Source of the DNA: Pseudomonas oryzae
Lineage (GTDB): Bacteria > Pseudomonadota > Gammaproteobacteria > Pseudomonadales > Pseudomonadaceae
Direction: 5' to 3'
DNA: 64,000 bases
Assembly: GCF_900104805.1 (NCBI RefSeq)
Contig: NZ_LT629751.1
Span: 4,576,001-4,640,000, forward strand
The notes under the pieces were generated by a model. That model was not told the origin of the DNA. It was given only the letters and a program-made list of their open reading frames with translations, and did not search any database. The stretch's first letter is position 1. Each line of letters opens with the position of its first letter. The translations under genes were made by a program, and so were the position numbers. Shown piece by piece: positions 26,651-37,391 of the stretch.

Positions 26651-26783
26651 TGCAGGTTTCCTTCTTGACTTGATGGGTGACTGTGGTGAGGCGGTGTTGT
26701 CTGTGTTGCTCAAGGCGACCGCTCTGCTGGTGGCCGCCTTGAGCCGACTCCTAGTTCTGTCTGGTCTCAGCGCTCGTCGTCGA

Positions 26784-29700
26784 TCACGGCGTTTTGCGCC
26801 GCATCAGCCAATACGCTGCCGGCAGGACCAGCATGGAGAGCAAGGGGGCGGTGATCATTCCTCCGACCATGGGCGCGGCGATCCGTTTCATCACCTCGGA
26901 GCCCGCGCCGCTGCCCCACAGGATAGGCACGAGGCCGGCAATGATCACCGCGACCGTCATGACCTTCGGTCTGACACGCAACACCGCGCCTTCGCGGATC
27001 GCCTCAAGCAAGGCGGGGTTGTCGGCGCGGCCGCTAGCGGTTCGCGCGTGCCAGGCGTTTCTGAGGTAGATCAGCATGATCACCCCGAACTCCGCGGATA
27101 CCCCGGCCAGCGCGATGAAGCCGACCCCGGTGGCAATCGACAGATTGAAGCCGAACCAATAGAGCAGCCAGATGCCACCGGAGAGCGCAAACGGGAGGGT
27201 GACCATGATCAGCAAGGCTTCGCTGAGGCGGTTGAAGGTGAGGTAAAGCAACACGAAGATGATCAGTAATGTGGCCGGGACCACCCATGTCAGCCGTGCA
27301 TTGGCGCGCTCCAGGTATTCGAACTGCCCGGAGTAGGACACCGTCATGCCGGCTCCCGGCTGCACCTTTTCGCCAACCTGCTGCTGCAGCTCGCGCACCG
27401 TCGACGCCAGGTCGCGCCCTCGGACGTCCACATACACCCAGCCGGAGAGGCGACCGTTCTCGCTACGCAGCATCGGCGGCCCTTCGCTCAGGCTGACGCT
27501 GGCCACCATGCCCAGGGTGATCTGCTGCCCCGCGGCGGTGAGTATCGGTAGTTGTCGCAGCGCCTCGGGACTGTCGCGCCATTCGCGCGGGTAGCGCAGG
27601 TTGATCGGAAAGCGTGCCAGACCCTCGACGGTTTCGCCGACATTGCTGCCGCCGATGGCCCCTGACACCACGGCCTGTACCTCGGCGATGCTCATTCCGT
27701 AGCGCGCCGCAGCGAGGCGATCAATCTGGATGTCGATGTAGCGCCCGCCGGTCAGCCTTTCCGCTAGGGCAGAGCTGACGCCCGGTATCTGCTTGGCTAC
27801 GGCTTCTACCTCCTGAGCGACCCGCTCGATTTCGTCCAGGGAAGTCCCTGAAACTTTCACGCCAATCGGGCTCTTGATCCCGGTGGCGAGCATGTCGATA
27901 CGGTTGCGGATCGGCGGCACCCAGATGTTCGAGAGGCCAGGGACTTTCACTGCACGATCCAGCTCCTCCACCAGTTTCTCCGGAGTCATGCCTGGACGCC
28001 ATTGGTCGCGAGGCTTGAACTGGATCGTGGTTTCGAACATCTCCAAGGGGGCTGGGTCGGTGGCGCTTTCCGCGCGTCCAGCTTTACCGAAGACCCGTTT
28101 GACCTCGGGCACCTTGTGAATCATGCGGTTGGTTTGCTGCAGGAGCTGCGTCGCCTTGCTCGCCGGCAAACCGGGAAGCGCCGATGGCATATACAACAGG
28201 TCGCCTTCATCCATTTGTGGCAAGAACTCCCCTCCCAAGCGGCTCAACGGCCAGAGGCTGGACAGGAAGACCAACAAAGCCAAAGCTAGGGTGGCTTTCG
28301 GCCAGGCCAGTACCGCCTCCAGTACGGGTCGATAAGCCGCGATCAACCAGCGGTTCAACGGGTTCTGCTGCTCGCTGGGAATCCGCCCGCGAATCCAGTA
28401 GCCCATCAGTACCGGAACCAGAGTGACCGATAAGCCGGCGGCAGCCGCCATGGCATAGGTCTTGGTAAAGGCCAGGGGGCCAAACAAGCGGCCTTCCTGG
28501 GCTTCCAGGGTGAATACGGGGAGGAAAGACAAGGTGATGATCAGCAGGCTGAAGAACAGTGCCGGGCCGACTTCGGCGGCGGCTTCACCGATTACCCTCC
28601 AGTGCTGGTCGCCCTGCAGGGGCTCATTTGGGTACCGCTCCTTCCAGGCCTCGATGTGCTTGTGCGCGTTTTCGATCATCACCACGGCCGCATCGACCAT
28701 GGCGCCAATCGCGATGGCGATTCCGCCCAAGGACATGATGTTTGCGTTGACACCTTGGTGGCGCATGATGATGAACGCCACGAGGATGCCTAGCGGCAAA
28801 GTGATGATCGCCACCAAGGACGAGCGCAGGTGCCAGAGGAAGATCAGGCACACCAGCGCGACCACCGCGAACTCCTCCAGCAGCTTGAAGCTGAGGTTGT
28901 CGATGGCGCGATCGATCAACTGGGAGCGGTCATAGGTCGTCACCACTTCGACATCGGCTGGCAAGCTCTCTTTAAGCGCTTCAAGTTTCTCTCGCACTGC
29001 ACGGATGGTGTCGCGGGCGTTTTTGCCCGAGCGCAGAATGACCACGCCGCCGACCACTTCGCCTTCGCCATCCAGTTCGGCGATACCGCGGCGCATTTCC
29101 GGCCCCAGCTGGATGGTGGCAACCTGACCGAGCAGAACGGGCACCCCAGCGGGGGTGGCTCGCAGCGGCACATTACGGAAGTCCTCCAGGCTCTGCAGAT
29201 AGCCCGAGGACCGCACCATGTATTCGCGCTCGGCCAGTTCGAGAACGGCACCGCCGGTTTCCTGGTTGGCGCTCTTCAGGGCTTCCTCAACTGCTTGCTG
29301 CGTAATGCCGTAGGCGACGAGCTTCTGCGGGTCGAGTACAACCTGGTATTGCTTGACCATTCCGCCAAGCGTGGCGACTTCCGCCACATTGGGCAAACTC
29401 TTGAGCTCGTACTTCAGGAACCAGTCCTGTAACGCACGGAGCTGTGAGAGATCATGCTGCCCACTGCGGTCGATCAGAGCATATTGATAGATCCAGCCCA
29501 CCCCGGTGGCGTCGGGGCCCAGGGTTGTCGTGACACCTTCCGGTAACCGCTCCTGGGCCTGGTTGAGGTACTCCAGCACACGTGAGCGTGCCCAGTAGAG
29601 ATCAGTGCCGTCTTCGAACAGCACGTAGACGAACGAGTCGCCAAAGAACGAATAGCCGCGCACTGTCTTGGCGCCGGGCACCGAGAGCATGGTGGTGGCT

Positions 29701-29906
29701 AGTGGGTAGGTCACCTGATTCTCGACGATCTGTGGTGCCTGGCCAGAGAAGCTGGTGCGGATGATCACCTGGGTGTCGGACAGATCCGGCAGCGCATCCA
29801 GCGGTGTGCTGCGCAGGGACCAGATGCCCCACGCGGTAATGAACAAGGTCGCCAACAGAACTAGAAAGCGGTTTCCGATCGACCAGTGGATCAGTCGCGC
29901 GATCAT
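26784..29906 (-). CDS. cusA: CusA Cu(I)/Ag(I) RND permease
   Basis: A 1,040-residue HME-RND pump. The three methionines that define the Cu(I)/Ag(I) relay in CusA are all conserved in context: [25 protein letters not shown] and [15 protein letters not shown]4 carries [20 protein letters not shown]. This separates it clearly from the CzcA-type pump at 3,535. The start overlaps the end of cusB by 4 bp. It expels Cu(I) from periplasm and cytoplasm through CusC. Confidence 0.95.
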   Translation of the reverse strand: MIARLIHWSIGNRFLVLLATLFITAWGIWSLRSTPLDALPDLSDTQVIIRTSFSGQAPQIVENQVTYPLATTMLSVPGAKTVRGYSFFGDSFVYVLFEDGTDLYWARSRVLEYLNQAQERLPEGVTTTLGPDATGVGWIYQYALIDRSGQHDLSQLRALQDWFLKYELKSLPNVAEVATLGGMVKQYQVVLDPQKLVAYGITQQAVEEALKSANQETGGAVLELAEREYMVRSSGYLQSLEDFRNVPLRATPAGVPVLLGQVATIQLGPEMRRGIAELDGEGEVVGGVVILRSGKNARDTIRAVREKLEALKESLPADVEVVTTYDRSQLIDRAIDNLSFKLLEEFAVVALVCLIFLWHLRSSLVAIITLPLGILVAFIIMRHQGVNANIMSLGGIAIAIGAMVDAAVVMIENAHKHIEAWKERYPNEPLQGDQHWRVIGEAAAEVGPALFFSLLIITLSFLPVFTLEAQEGRLFGPLAFTKTYAMAAAAGLSVTLVPVLMGYWIRGRIPSEQQNPLNRWLIAAYRPVLEAVLAWPKATLALALLVFLSSLWPLSRLGGEFLPQMDEGDLLYMPSALPGLPASKATQLLQQTNRMIHKVPEVKRVFGKAGRAESATDPAPLEMFETTIQFKPRDQWRPGMTPEKLVEELDRAVKVPGLSNIWVPPIRNRIDMLATGIKSPIGVKVSGTSLDEIERVAQEVEAVAKQIPGVSSALAERLTGGRYIDIQIDRLAAARYGMSIAEVQAVVSGAIGGSNVGETVEGLARFPINLRYPREWRDSPEALRQLPILTAAGQQITLGMVASVSLSEGPPMLRSENGRLSGWVYVDVRGRDLASTVRELQQQVGEKVQPGAGMTVSYSGQFEYLERANARLTWVVPATLLIIFVLLYLTFNRLSEALLIMVTLPFALSGGIWLLYWFGFNLSIATGVGFIALAGVSAEFGVIMLIYLRNAWHARTASGRADNPALLEAIREGAVLRVRPKVMTVAVIIAGLVPILWGSGAGSEVMKRIAAPMVGGMITAPLLSMLVLPAAYWLMRRKTP

Positions 29907-31369
29907 TGGCTATCCCCTTGCTTGCTGAGTCGTTCGATGATCAGCCCCGAATCGGTCAGTTGGGCGCCAATTCGCACGCGATCTCCAACCTTCAGTCCGG
30001 CTGCAACCTCGGGGTTTGCCAGGGGAAATGCCATGGTCATACCGGGCATGTTCAAGCTCTTGAACGGCCCGTGTTCCAAGGTGACCTCCTGTCCATCGAG
30101 CCCGCGGATCACCCCTTCCGACTCATGCAGCGGCGTGGGCGGCGGCATATCTTCAGCGGCTCGCGCCACCACCCCCTGCAGGCTTGCTTCGGAGTCGAGC
30201 AGGAACTGTCCGGAGACCACTATCTCTTGGCCTTCAGACAGCCCGGAGATTACCTCCACACGGCCCTCCGACTCGCGGCCGATTTGCACTTCAATGGGCT
30301 GGTAGCGGCCTTCGTGCTCGGCCAGCATGACCAGGGAGCGCTTGCCGGTACGGATGACCGCTTCACTGGGAACCAGCAGGGTGGGCTGCTCGATCCGGCT
30401 GCTCAGGCGTACCGCGGCGAACATGCCGGGGCGTAGCTTGCCATCAGGATTGGGCAGTTCGCTGCGCACCGTCAGCGTGCGGGTCTGCAGATCGGCGCTG
30501 GGCAGCAGGGCGATCACGCGCCCCTGCAGGGGCTGGCCAGGGAAGGCAGTCAAGTTGGCGCTTATTTCTGCCCCGACCTGAATGGTTGCCGCCTGGGCCT
30601 CTGGAATTGCGGCATCCAGCCAGACAGTGGAAAGCCCGTTGATGCGGGCTAGGTCCTGCCCGGCCGAAACGGCCATGCCGGCGCGAACTTCCAGCGACTG
30701 CAGCTCGCCCGCCATGGGGGTGGTTACGGTGTGCACGGCGTTTGGTTTGCGCGTGCGTTGCACGCGCTCGATCACCCCCAGCGGCATGCCCAGCAGACGC
30801 AGACGCTCCCGCGACGCCTCGATCAGGCGCGCATCGCCACTTTCAAGTACCGCGATGAACTCCAACTGGGCTGCTGACCACTCGGGTATCAGCAGATCTG
30901 CCAGAGGTGTTCCTGCGGGCAGGACATCACCGGGGGCATGCCCATACACGCGCTCGACGAATCCGCCCGAGCGGGCCTGCAGCGTGGCCACCTGCCGCTG
31001 GTTGTAGGCCAAGGAACCCACGGCTCCGATACCGGCTGGCAGCACCGCGCGGACCACCTTTGCGGTGCGCATGCCCAGGTTCTGCACAGCTTGCGCCGGC
31101 ACGCTGAGCGTGGAGGAGTCCTGCTCCGCTCCAGCGTACTTCGGCACCAGTGGCATATCCATGTACGGCGACTTGCCTGGTTTGTCGAAGCGCTGCTCGG
31201 GCTTCATGGGGTCGTACCAGTAGAGAACCTGGCGATTGTCCTCAGTGGCATTGGTCGTGGGCGCATCGCCATGGCTGACACTGCGTTGCCCCAGCCAGAA
31301 ACCGCCTGCAACGCCACCTGCCGCAATGGCTATGGCCAGAAGGGAATATCCGAGTACGGAGGTTTTCAT
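29903..31369 (-). CDS. cusB: CusB adaptor with fused C-terminal CusF domain
   Basis: A 488-residue membrane fusion protein. After the N-terminal anchor comes a heavy-metal-binding domain ([20 protein letters not shown] then [11 protein letters not shown], residues about 50-80), the usual lipoyl, hairpin and barrel domains, and a C-terminal CusF-like OB-fold ([20 protein letters not shown] near residue 430). The Trp of free CusF is replaced by Asn in the fused copy, so metal binding may differ. The operon also has a free CusF. It overlaps its neighbours by 4 bp on both sides. Confidence 0.93.
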   Translation of the reverse strand: MKTSVLGYSLLAIAIAAGGVAGGFWLGQRSVSHGDAPTTNATEDNRQVLYWYDPMKPEQRFDKPGKSPYMDMPLVPKYAGAEQDSSTLSVPAQAVQNLGMRTAKVVRAVLPAGIGAVGSLAYNQRQVATLQARSGGFVERVYGHAPGDVLPAGTPLADLLIPEWSAAQLEFIAVLESGDARLIEASRERLRLLGMPLGVIERVQRTRKPNAVHTVTTPMAGELQSLEVRAGMAVSAGQDLARINGLSTVWLDAAIPEAQAATIQVGAEISANLTAFPGQPLQGRVIALLPSADLQTRTLTVRSELPNPDGKLRPGMFAAVRLSSRIEQPTLLVPSEAVIRTGKRSLVMLAEHEGRYQPIEVQIGRESEGRVEVISGLSEGQEIVVSGQFLLDSEASLQGVVARAAEDMPPPTPLHESEGVIRGLDGQEVTLEHGPFKSLNMPGMTMAFPLANPEVAAGLKVGDRVRIGAQLTDSGLIIERLSKQGDSQ

Positions 31370-32628
31370 TTCAGGGGCTCCACGTAGGCGTAATACAGGC
31401 TTGCGGAGAGCTGGCTCAGCTTGCGCTGTTGTTCGATCTGGCGAAGTTGCGCCTCGATCAGCTCGCGGCGTGCTGCGATGACCGTAGTCAGTTGGCTGTT
31501 CCCCGCTTTGTAGGCGGCGAGTTCCAGGTCGGCGCGTTTGCTCGCCAGTGGGATGAGGATGCGCTCTGTACGATCCAGCGCCCTGCGCAACTGCTCGAGT
31601 TCGGCCAAGCCGCTTTCCAGCTCCACCTGGTGTGTGCGGAGCAGCACTTCCTGTTCTGCCTCCATTTGGGCAACGCTGTGCTGTTTGGCATTGATCCGGG
31701 GGCCTTGGCGAGAGCCTACGAACATCGGCAAGTCGAAAGTGAACTGCAACATCGCCATGTCGCCGAACTGGTTGTCGCGGTTGTTGTAGGCGAGCTCGAC
31801 GCTCCAGTCGGGCTGCTTTTCGGCGACAGCCTCGGCCAGTTCGGCATTGGCTTCGCCGACCCGCGCGGAAGCAGCGCGCAGCTCAGGGTGTTCGGCCAAT
31901 CGATGCTGCAAGTCCGGAAGGTCCAGGCTCAGTGGGGGAAGTGTGCCCGCTAACGGCAGGCGAGCTGCATCGCCGATCCAGCGTCGCAGTTTGGCTCTGG
32001 CGACCGCTGCGTCGCGGCGCAGCTCATCGCGCCGATCCGCCAGCGTCAGGGCCTCCTGATCGGCCTGGAGCAGCTCGCCGGCCTGCGCCGAGCTGCCGGC
32101 GATCAGGGCCTGCACGGTCGACCGCAGGAGAGCGACCTGCTGATCCAACTGGTCGAGCAACGCCACGCTGCGCTCGGCGTAATGGACGTCGAGCCAGCTC
32201 TGGGCAGTTTGTCGCTTGGTTTCCAGCACCATAGCGCGTTGCTCAGCCTCGGCCCGGGTCAGCGTGGCGGTGGCCAGTTGTCGACGGGCCAGTCGCTTGT
32301 CCCCGTTGGGGACTTCCTGCATGAGGCCAATACGGCGCATGGTCATCGAGTCGCGGTTCAGGGTATAGCGATCCGGGCCTTCAATGGGCAGGTTATCGAT
32401 GCCAAGGATCAACTTGGGATCTGGCAGAGCATCTGCCGGCAGCAGCGCTTGGTCAGCAGACGCAACCTGCGCCTGTTGGGAACGGTTTTCAGGGGCTGTG
32501 CGCTCGGCCAGAGTCAGAGCGCGCTCGAAGGTCAGGGTGGCTTCCGGCGCAGCGAGGGCGGAGTTTGCCCAAAGAACAACAGCCAGCACGCCAAGATAGC
32601 TGTTGCGAGTCAAAAGGAAAGCAGGCAT
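31366..32628 (-). CDS. cusC: CusC-type outer-membrane factor
   Basis: TolC-family channel of 420 residues, first gene of the cusCBA-F operon. The start at 32,628 follows GGAGGCGCAC. It has a signal peptide (to about residue 28), and typical OEP repeats (LTFERALTLAERTAPE near the N-terminus; LPDLQHRLAEHPELRAAS near the middle), ending in [11 protein letters not shown]. No lipobox cysteine is seen, unlike E. coli CusC, so it is a non-lipidated variant. Confidence 0.88.
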   Translation of the reverse strand: MPAFLLTRNSYLGVLAVVLWANSALAAPEATLTFERALTLAERTAPENRSQQAQVASADQALLPADALPDPKLILGIDNLPIEGPDRYTLNRDSMTMRRIGLMQEVPNGDKRLARRQLATATLTRAEAEQRAMVLETKRQTAQSWLDVHYAERSVALLDQLDQQVALLRSTVQALIAGSSAQAGELLQADQEALTLADRRDELRRDAAVARAKLRRWIGDAARLPLAGTLPPLSLDLPDLQHRLAEHPELRAASARVGEANAELAEAVAEKQPDWSVELAYNNRDNQFGDMAMLQFTFDLPMFVGSRQGPRINAKQHSVAQMEAEQEVLLRTHQVELESGLAELEQLRRALDRTERILIPLASKRADLELAAYKAGNSQLTTVIAARRELIEAQLRQIEQQRKLSQLSASLYYAYVEPLK

Positions 32629-32719
32629 GTGCGCCTCCAATGCGATTAATCGATGTCACTGAAGAAATGGCTGACAGCAACGGCTCCCAACATAGTTGGG
32701 GTGCCTCAGACCTAGGGCA

Positions 32720-33070
32720 TCAGGCGACGCAGGGTGGGCGCCAGAGGGGCGTTGGTTCTCGCTGAATGGGTGGCTGGGCGAGCGGTGTGCCAGGGACGGG
32801 ATGCTGAAGGGGGGCTGCCTTGATCTCGACAGCCTGGAGAAGCCCGCTGGTCTTGCATTCTTGTCCAGGCTTGCAGGGGGATTTGCTGAGCGAATCGACA
32901 GCATCCTCCATGTGCTCGCAGCAGGGCGCCTGCAAGGGGGAGGTGTGATCTTGGTGAGGCAATGAACTTTGCATCGGGCAGGGTTCGGTGGGCCGAGCCG
33001 AGGCCGTGCTGCCGAAATAAGGCAACACGAGGCTGAAAGTCAGCGCCAGAATCAATGAAAGCCGAAGCAT
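32720..33070 (-). CDS. Small exported Cys/His protein before cusC
   Basis: A 116-residue protein with a signal peptide and a Cys/His-containing mature part: EPCPMQSSLPHQDH, APCCEHMEDAVDS and CKPGQECKTSG. This is the layout of small metal-linked proteins that precede RND operons (CzcI/CopG-like), though it does not match CzcI closely. It lies 91 bp upstream of cusC and is probably the first gene of the operon. Periplasmic metal binding is likely, exact family uncertain. Confidence 0.65.
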   Translation of the reverse strand: MLRLSLILALTFSLVLPYFGSTASARPTEPCPMQSSLPHQDHTSPLQAPCCEHMEDAVDSLSKSPCKPGQECKTSGLLQAVEIKAAPLQHPVPGTPLAQPPIQREPTPLWRPPCVA

Positions 33071-33533
33071 CTAGGGTAACCCCACTCGAGTCTCTCAGAA
33101 CGATAGCAGGGGAAATTTGTTGGCGGCAATTGCCTGTCGAGGCAGCTCAGCTTTTGCTTGATAGGAATTGACAGGGGTCAGTGTTTTTCGTGTGCCTTGC
33201 GCAATGTGTGGTTTTTCTCTTGACTGTAGTTGTCTGGGAGTTTGAGATTGTTATTTTGATCTTGCTGGCAAGGGGTTGTGCTTTTTGTCTTTGTCAACAA
33301 GATAGTGATTTCTGACAAAATTGTAATTTTGGGGTCAGTCCAATGTCAGCTTTTTAGGTCTAGCATCAAAGATAAGGGTTGCCACCGGCTTATTATCGAA
33401 TGTCATAAAATGACATCCGTTACCCTCTTAGGGGTCTTAAGGGGGACGACGATAGTGATGGCATGTTGATTTTCTCGAAGGGTGGCAGGGCGCAGGTTTT
33501 GGACTTTACTGATAATTTCAAAGGAGAACCCTC
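33071..33533. promoter_or_regulatory. Divergent regulatory region of cus operon and copper-ATPase operon
   Basis: 463 bp without a convincing gene, markedly AT-rich and G/T-skewed on the plus strand. It must contain the promoters of both the cus operon (minus) and the 33,534-41,479 operon (plus). The only clear element I see is the CopR-like box at 33,313. The long leader of 200 bp from the box to the first plus-strand gene is unexplained. Confidence 0.6.
33313..33332 (+). promoter_or_regulatory. CopR-box-like site before ATPase/Cfa operon
   Basis: TGACAAAATTGTAATTTTGG followed by GGTCAG. This is the closest of the set to the site at 17,798 (18 of 20 identical, and the same downstream GGTCAG). 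It lies 202 bp before the methyltransferase gene and 243 bp before the divergent cus leader gene. Confidence 0.68.
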
Positions 33534-34190
33534 ATGACACACGACATGCCAGCCTATGGCCTGTGGGGATTGGTGATCATCAACTCATTGGTGTTTATCA
33601 TCTTCGCGTTCAGCTTTTTCAAGCCAAAGTCAGCCCGTGATTGGCGAAGTTTTGGTGCTTTCAGCGCATTCTTGGTGGCGCTGTTCACCGAGATGTATGG
33701 CTTTCCGCTGACAATTTATCTGCTGTCGGGCTGGCTCGGCACCCGCTATCCCGGCATCGACTTTTTCTCGCACGATGCGGGGCATCTGCTTGAGGTCTTG
33801 TTCGGCTGGAAGGCCAACCCCCATCTGGGGCCGTTCCACATAGCCAGCAGCATCTTCCTTATTGCGGGTTTTTGGTTGTTGGCTTCTGCTTGGCGAGTTT
33901 TGTACGAGGCTCAAAGGGCCGGCAAGCTCGCAACCACCGGACCTTATGCGAAAATCCGTCATCCGCAATATATCGGTTTCGTGTTGATCATGTTCAGCTT
34001 TCTGTTGCAATGGCCGACATTGATAACAATTGCCATGTTTCCGATTCTCGTGTTCATGTATATGCGCCTGGCGAAATCGGAAGAGCGCGATGCGCTAGCT
34101 CAGTTTGGTGATGCTTATCGTCGATATATGAATGAGGTCCCCGCCTTCATTCCTCGTTTTGGTGGCCATAAAGTGCAAGTCAAATCGTAA
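33534..34190 (+). CDS. Isoprenylcysteine carboxyl methyltransferase-like membrane protein
   Basis: A 218-residue protein with five to six transmembrane helices and the ICMT/PEMT signature GPYAKIRHPQYIGFVLIMF near residue 140, then SEERDALAQFGDAYRRYM, where the conserved Glu and Tyr-Arg-Tyr motif binds S-adenosylmethionine. Bacterial members probably methylate lipids or small molecules; substrate unknown. First gene of an eight-gene run, 29 bp before the Cu(I) ATPase. An AAAGGAG box precedes the start. Confidence 0.85.
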   Translation: MTHDMPAYGLWGLVIINSLVFIIFAFSFFKPKSARDWRSFGAFSAFLVALFTEMYGFPLTIYLLSGWLGTRYPGIDFFSHDAGHLLEVLFGWKANPHLGPFHIASSIFLIAGFWLLASAWRVLYEAQRAGKLATTGPYAKIRHPQYIGFVLIMFSFLLQWPTLITIAMFPILVFMYMRLAKSEERDALAQFGDAYRRYMNEVPAFIPRFGGHKVQVKS

Positions 34191-34219
34191 TTTCGACTTA
34201 TTGAGATGAGTGATGAAAT

Positions 34220-36637
34220 ATGGAAAAGTATAACGGCATGCGCACGGAAGAGTCGGGGAAGTCGGGAGGGTCTATAAAGACGGTAACTGATCCCGTCTGT
34301 GGCATGGAGGTCAATCCCGAGCCAACAACGCTCAGTCAGGAGTACCAAGGGCGGCGTTTCTGGTTCTGCTCGAGTCGCTGCCAAGGGGCGTTCGCCAAGG
34401 CGCCAGAGCGCTATATGGGCAAGGTTGAGCATGAAGGTTGCAGTCACGAGCATACCCATGATGGTCCTCACGGAGGCAGCTCCTCGGTGGCAACCCCTCG
34501 CGCCAATGAACATGGTGTGGAGGGCAAAGCCAAGGATCCCATCTGCGGCATGTTGGTGAACAAGGCTACGGCCCTGAAGAGTGAGCGCGGCGGGCGCACT
34601 TACTATTTTTGCAGCGAGAGCTGTAAACAAACCTTCGAGTCCCCCGAGACTGAGCTCAAGCGGATGAAAACACGGGTGACCATTGCGCTCACCGGTGTGC
34701 TTGCTCTGGCCATCCTGCGCGCGGGCGCATTCATTGGTCTCGCTACCGGCGCCACCATCCTGACCTGGGTGCCGATTGACGCGCTGCCCTTCTTCACCTG
34801 GGGCGTATGGTTGTTCCTGCTGGTAACGCCGGTGCAATTCATCGGTGGCTGGGGCTTCTACAAGGGAGCGTGGAACGCCATTCGCACCCGCAGCATCAAC
34901 ATGGACTTCCTGATCGCGCTCGGCACCACGGTTGCATACTCCTATAGCGTCGCCGTGTTGTTCTTCCCGGATGTCCTGCCGATCAAGGTCGACGAGCGAG
35001 ACGTCTACTTCGAGGTTTCGGCCGTGATCATCGCCTTCGTGCTGCTGGGCAAGTACATGGAGGAGATCATCAAGAAGAAATCCTCTGCTGCCGTGCGGCG
35101 GCTACTGGACCTGAAGCCGGCTACGGCCCACGTGCTACGCGACGGCAAAGAAGAGGAGATCCCGGCCGAAAGCATCATGGTCGGTGAGATCGTGGTAGTG
35201 AGGCCGGGCGAGAAGATCCCCACCGATGGTCAAGTCACCGACGGTGAAACGAGCATTGATGAGTCGATGCTGACCGGTGAGTCGATGCCGGTGGCAAAGA
35301 AGCCTGGCGCAGCGGTGATTGGCGGCACGCTCAACCGCTCGGGGCTGTTCCGCTTCAAGGCTACCAAGATCGGTAAGGAAACCGCTCTGGCGCAGATCAT
35401 CAAGATGGTGGAAGACGCCCAGGCGAGTACGGCGCAGATCCAGCGGCTCGCGGACAAGGTCACCGGCTATTTCGTCCCGGTAGTGGTTGTGGTTGCACTG
35501 CTGGCTTTTTTCGGTTGGTGGGCCTTTGGCTTCTTCCCCCAGGGCCTGCTCGCCTTCATTGCCGTACTGATCATTTCCTGTCCGTGCGCTCTCGGCGTTG
35601 CAACGCCGGCGGCATTGATGGTCGGTGTCGGCAAAGGGGCGGACATGGGCATCTTGATCCGAGGCGGCGAGGTGTTGGAGCGGGCAGAAAAACTCTCGAC
35701 CGTGGTCTTCGACAAGACCGGTACGATCACCCGTGGCGAGCCGACCGTGACCGATATAGTGCCACTTAAAGACATCGATGAAGCGGGTGTTTTGGCACTC
35801 GCCGCCGCCGTGGAGGTTGGCTCCGAGCATCCCCTTGGCGAAGCCATCGTGCGCGCAGCTCAGCATCGCGGCCTGGAACTCGAGGCCGCACATGGCATCA
35901 AGGGCATCGCAGGTCACGGCATCAAAGGCGAGCTGCATGGCAGCTTGGTGTGGCTCGGCAATCGGCGTCTATTCCAGCAGCAGGGCATCGCGATCAGCCA
36001 TGCAGAGCAAGCCATGACTGAGTTGGAAGCCCAAGGCAAAACCGCAATGCTGGTTGGCCGTGAGCGCGACCTGCTGGGCATCATCGCGGTTGCCGATACA
36101 CTGAAGCCAGAAGCCGCCGAAGCCATTAGTGAACTCAAATCGCGTGGTATTCAGGTGGTTCTTTTGACTGGTGACAATCAACGTACGGCCAAGGCGATTG
36201 CTCAACAGGTTGGAATCGATCGTGTCATCGCCGAAGTATTGCCCGAAGACAAGGTCTCAGTGATCCAGAAGTTGCAGCAGGAAGGTCAGGTCGTAGCGAT
36301 GGTTGGCGATGGCGTAAACGATGCGCCAGCGCTCGCCACTGCCGATATTGGTATCGCCATCGGCTCCGGCTCCGATGTGGCCAAGGAAACCGGGGGCATC
36401 ATCTTGATCAAGAATGATGTCCGAGATGTGGTCACGGCAATCCTGCTTTCCCGTGCGACCATGCTCAAGATCAAGCAGAATCTTTTCTGGGCGTTCATTT
36501 ACAACACTATTGGCATCCCTGTTGCGGCCTTCGGGCTGCTCAATCCGATCATCGCCGCTGCTGCCATGGCGCTCAGCTCGCTGTCGGTGATCGTCAACTC
36601 CGCACTGCTCAAACGCGCCCGTATAGGCGCAAGGTAG
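34220..36637 (+). CDS. copA2: Cu(I)-exporting P1B-type ATPase with two YHS domains
   Basis: An 805-residue pump. Two YHS metal-binding domains at the N-terminus (VTDPVCGMEVNP near residue 22, KDPICGMLVNK near residue 108) replace the usual HMA domain, with a His-rich linker between. The membrane motif SCPCALGVATPAAL gives Cu(I) specificity; TGES, DKTGT and VGDGVNDAPAL mark actuator, phosphorylation and hinge sites. It moves Cu(I) from cytoplasm to periplasm. I use copA2 only to separate it from the multicopper oxidase CopA. Confidence 0.93.
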   Translation: MEKYNGMRTEESGKSGGSIKTVTDPVCGMEVNPEPTTLSQEYQGRRFWFCSSRCQGAFAKAPERYMGKVEHEGCSHEHTHDGPHGGSSSVATPRANEHGVEGKAKDPICGMLVNKATALKSERGGRTYYFCSESCKQTFESPETELKRMKTRVTIALTGVLALAILRAGAFIGLATGATILTWVPIDALPFFTWGVWLFLLVTPVQFIGGWGFYKGAWNAIRTRSINMDFLIALGTTVAYSYSVAVLFFPDVLPIKVDERDVYFEVSAVIIAFVLLGKYMEEIIKKKSSAAVRRLLDLKPATAHVLRDGKEEEIPAESIMVGEIVVVRPGEKIPTDGQVTDGETSIDESMLTGESMPVAKKPGAAVIGGTLNRSGLFRFKATKIGKETALAQIIKMVEDAQASTAQIQRLADKVTGYFVPVVVVVALLAFFGWWAFGFFPQGLLAFIAVLIISCPCALGVATPAALMVGVGKGADMGILIRGGEVLERAEKLSTVVFDKTGTITRGEPTVTDIVPLKDIDEAGVLALAAAVEVGSEHPLGEAIVRAAQHRGLELEAAHGIKGIAGHGIKGELHGSLVWLGNRRLFQQQGIAISHAEQAMTELEAQGKTAMLVGRERDLLGIIAVADTLKPEAAEAISELKSRGIQVVLLTGDNQRTAKAIAQQVGIDRVIAEVLPEDKVSVIQKLQQEGQVVAMVGDGVNDAPALATADIGIAIGSGSDVAKETGGIILIKNDVRDVVTAILLSRATMLKIKQNLFWAFIYNTIGIPVAAFGLLNPIIAAAAMALSSLSVIVNSALLKRARIGAR

Positions 36638-36647
36638 GGGTGAGATC

Positions 36648-36866
36648 ATGAAACGCAACATTCTGACCATTTGCACTGTGGTCAGTGCCATTGGTATCGC
36701 GACAGTACTTTACCTGTACGGGGTGAGCGTCAAGTCGCTGCTTGTTTCCCTGATCTTCTTGCTATGCCCGGTCTTGGTCCTGATCCAGACCGCACGTGGT
36801 GTCCGACAGTTCGATAAGGATATTGGCGAAGCTGGCCGTAAACTGCAGAGGAAGGATTTGCCATGA
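36648..36866 (+). CDS. Small two-helix membrane protein
   Basis: A 72-residue protein with two hydrophobic segments (residues 5-25 and 29-48) and a charged C-terminal tail (ARGVRQFDKDIGEAGRKLQR). It lies 10 bp after the ATPase and overlaps the next start by 4 bp, so it is translated as part of the operon. No family recognised with certainty; small proteins in this position are common beside YHS-type copper ATPases and may be regulators or assembly partners. Confidence 0.7.
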   Translation: MKRNILTICTVVSAIGIATVLYLYGVSVKSLLVSLIFLLCPVLVLIQTARGVRQFDKDIGEAGRKLQRKDLP

Positions 36867-37372
36867 TGACGCATGTGGTTTTGAATCATAGGGTGTCAGC
36901 TTCATGGATGCGTGTGCACTTCTTCTGGCTTGCAATGCTGGTAATGCTTTCCGGTTACTCGAACGCGTATGCCGAGGTTCCTGGGCAACCGGTGCGTAAG
37001 GACGGACTGACGATCTACTATGGCGTATTGCCGGCTGAAATGGTTGCCCAGCAAGAGCATAAGTCCGGCAAGCACATGCAGCCCACTAATGCAGCGGGGG
37101 GCGATACTCATCACTTGGTGGTGGCCATTTTTGAAGAGCAGACGGGCAAACGCCTTTCGGAAGCATCAGTGCGAGCGAGAGTTGAGCCTCTCGGAGGCGC
37201 ATCTCAGGAAAAGCTTCTGGAACCCATGAAAATTGCCGACACCGTGACCTTCGGTAATTTCTTCCGCATGGAGGGGGATATGCCTTATGTCATTCATTTG
37301 CGCATCCGTCGCAATGAGGGAGGGCCATCCGATGTGGAAGTAGCCTTGCCCTATCGTCACCCATCCCGCTAA
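36863..37372 (+). CDS. Exported Ig-like protein of copper operon
   Basis: A 169-residue protein with a signal peptide (cleavage near AYA, residue 33) and a beta-rich domain containing GDTHHLVVAIFEEQTGKRL and DTVTFGNFFRMEGDMPYVI. The pattern resembles YtkA/FixH- or CopC-like periplasmic beta-sandwich proteins. The His-His and Met residues could bind copper. Function unknown. It overlaps the preceding gene by 4 bp. Confidence 0.65.
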   Translation: MMTHVVLNHRVSASWMRVHFFWLAMLVMLSGYSNAYAEVPGQPVRKDGLTIYYGVLPAEMVAQQEHKSGKHMQPTNAAGGDTHHLVVAIFEEQTGKRLSEASVRARVEPLGGASQEKLLEPMKIADTVTFGNFFRMEGDMPYVIHLRIRRNEGGPSDVEVALPYRHPSR

Positions 37373-37391
37373 TCGCCAGGGAGCGCATACC

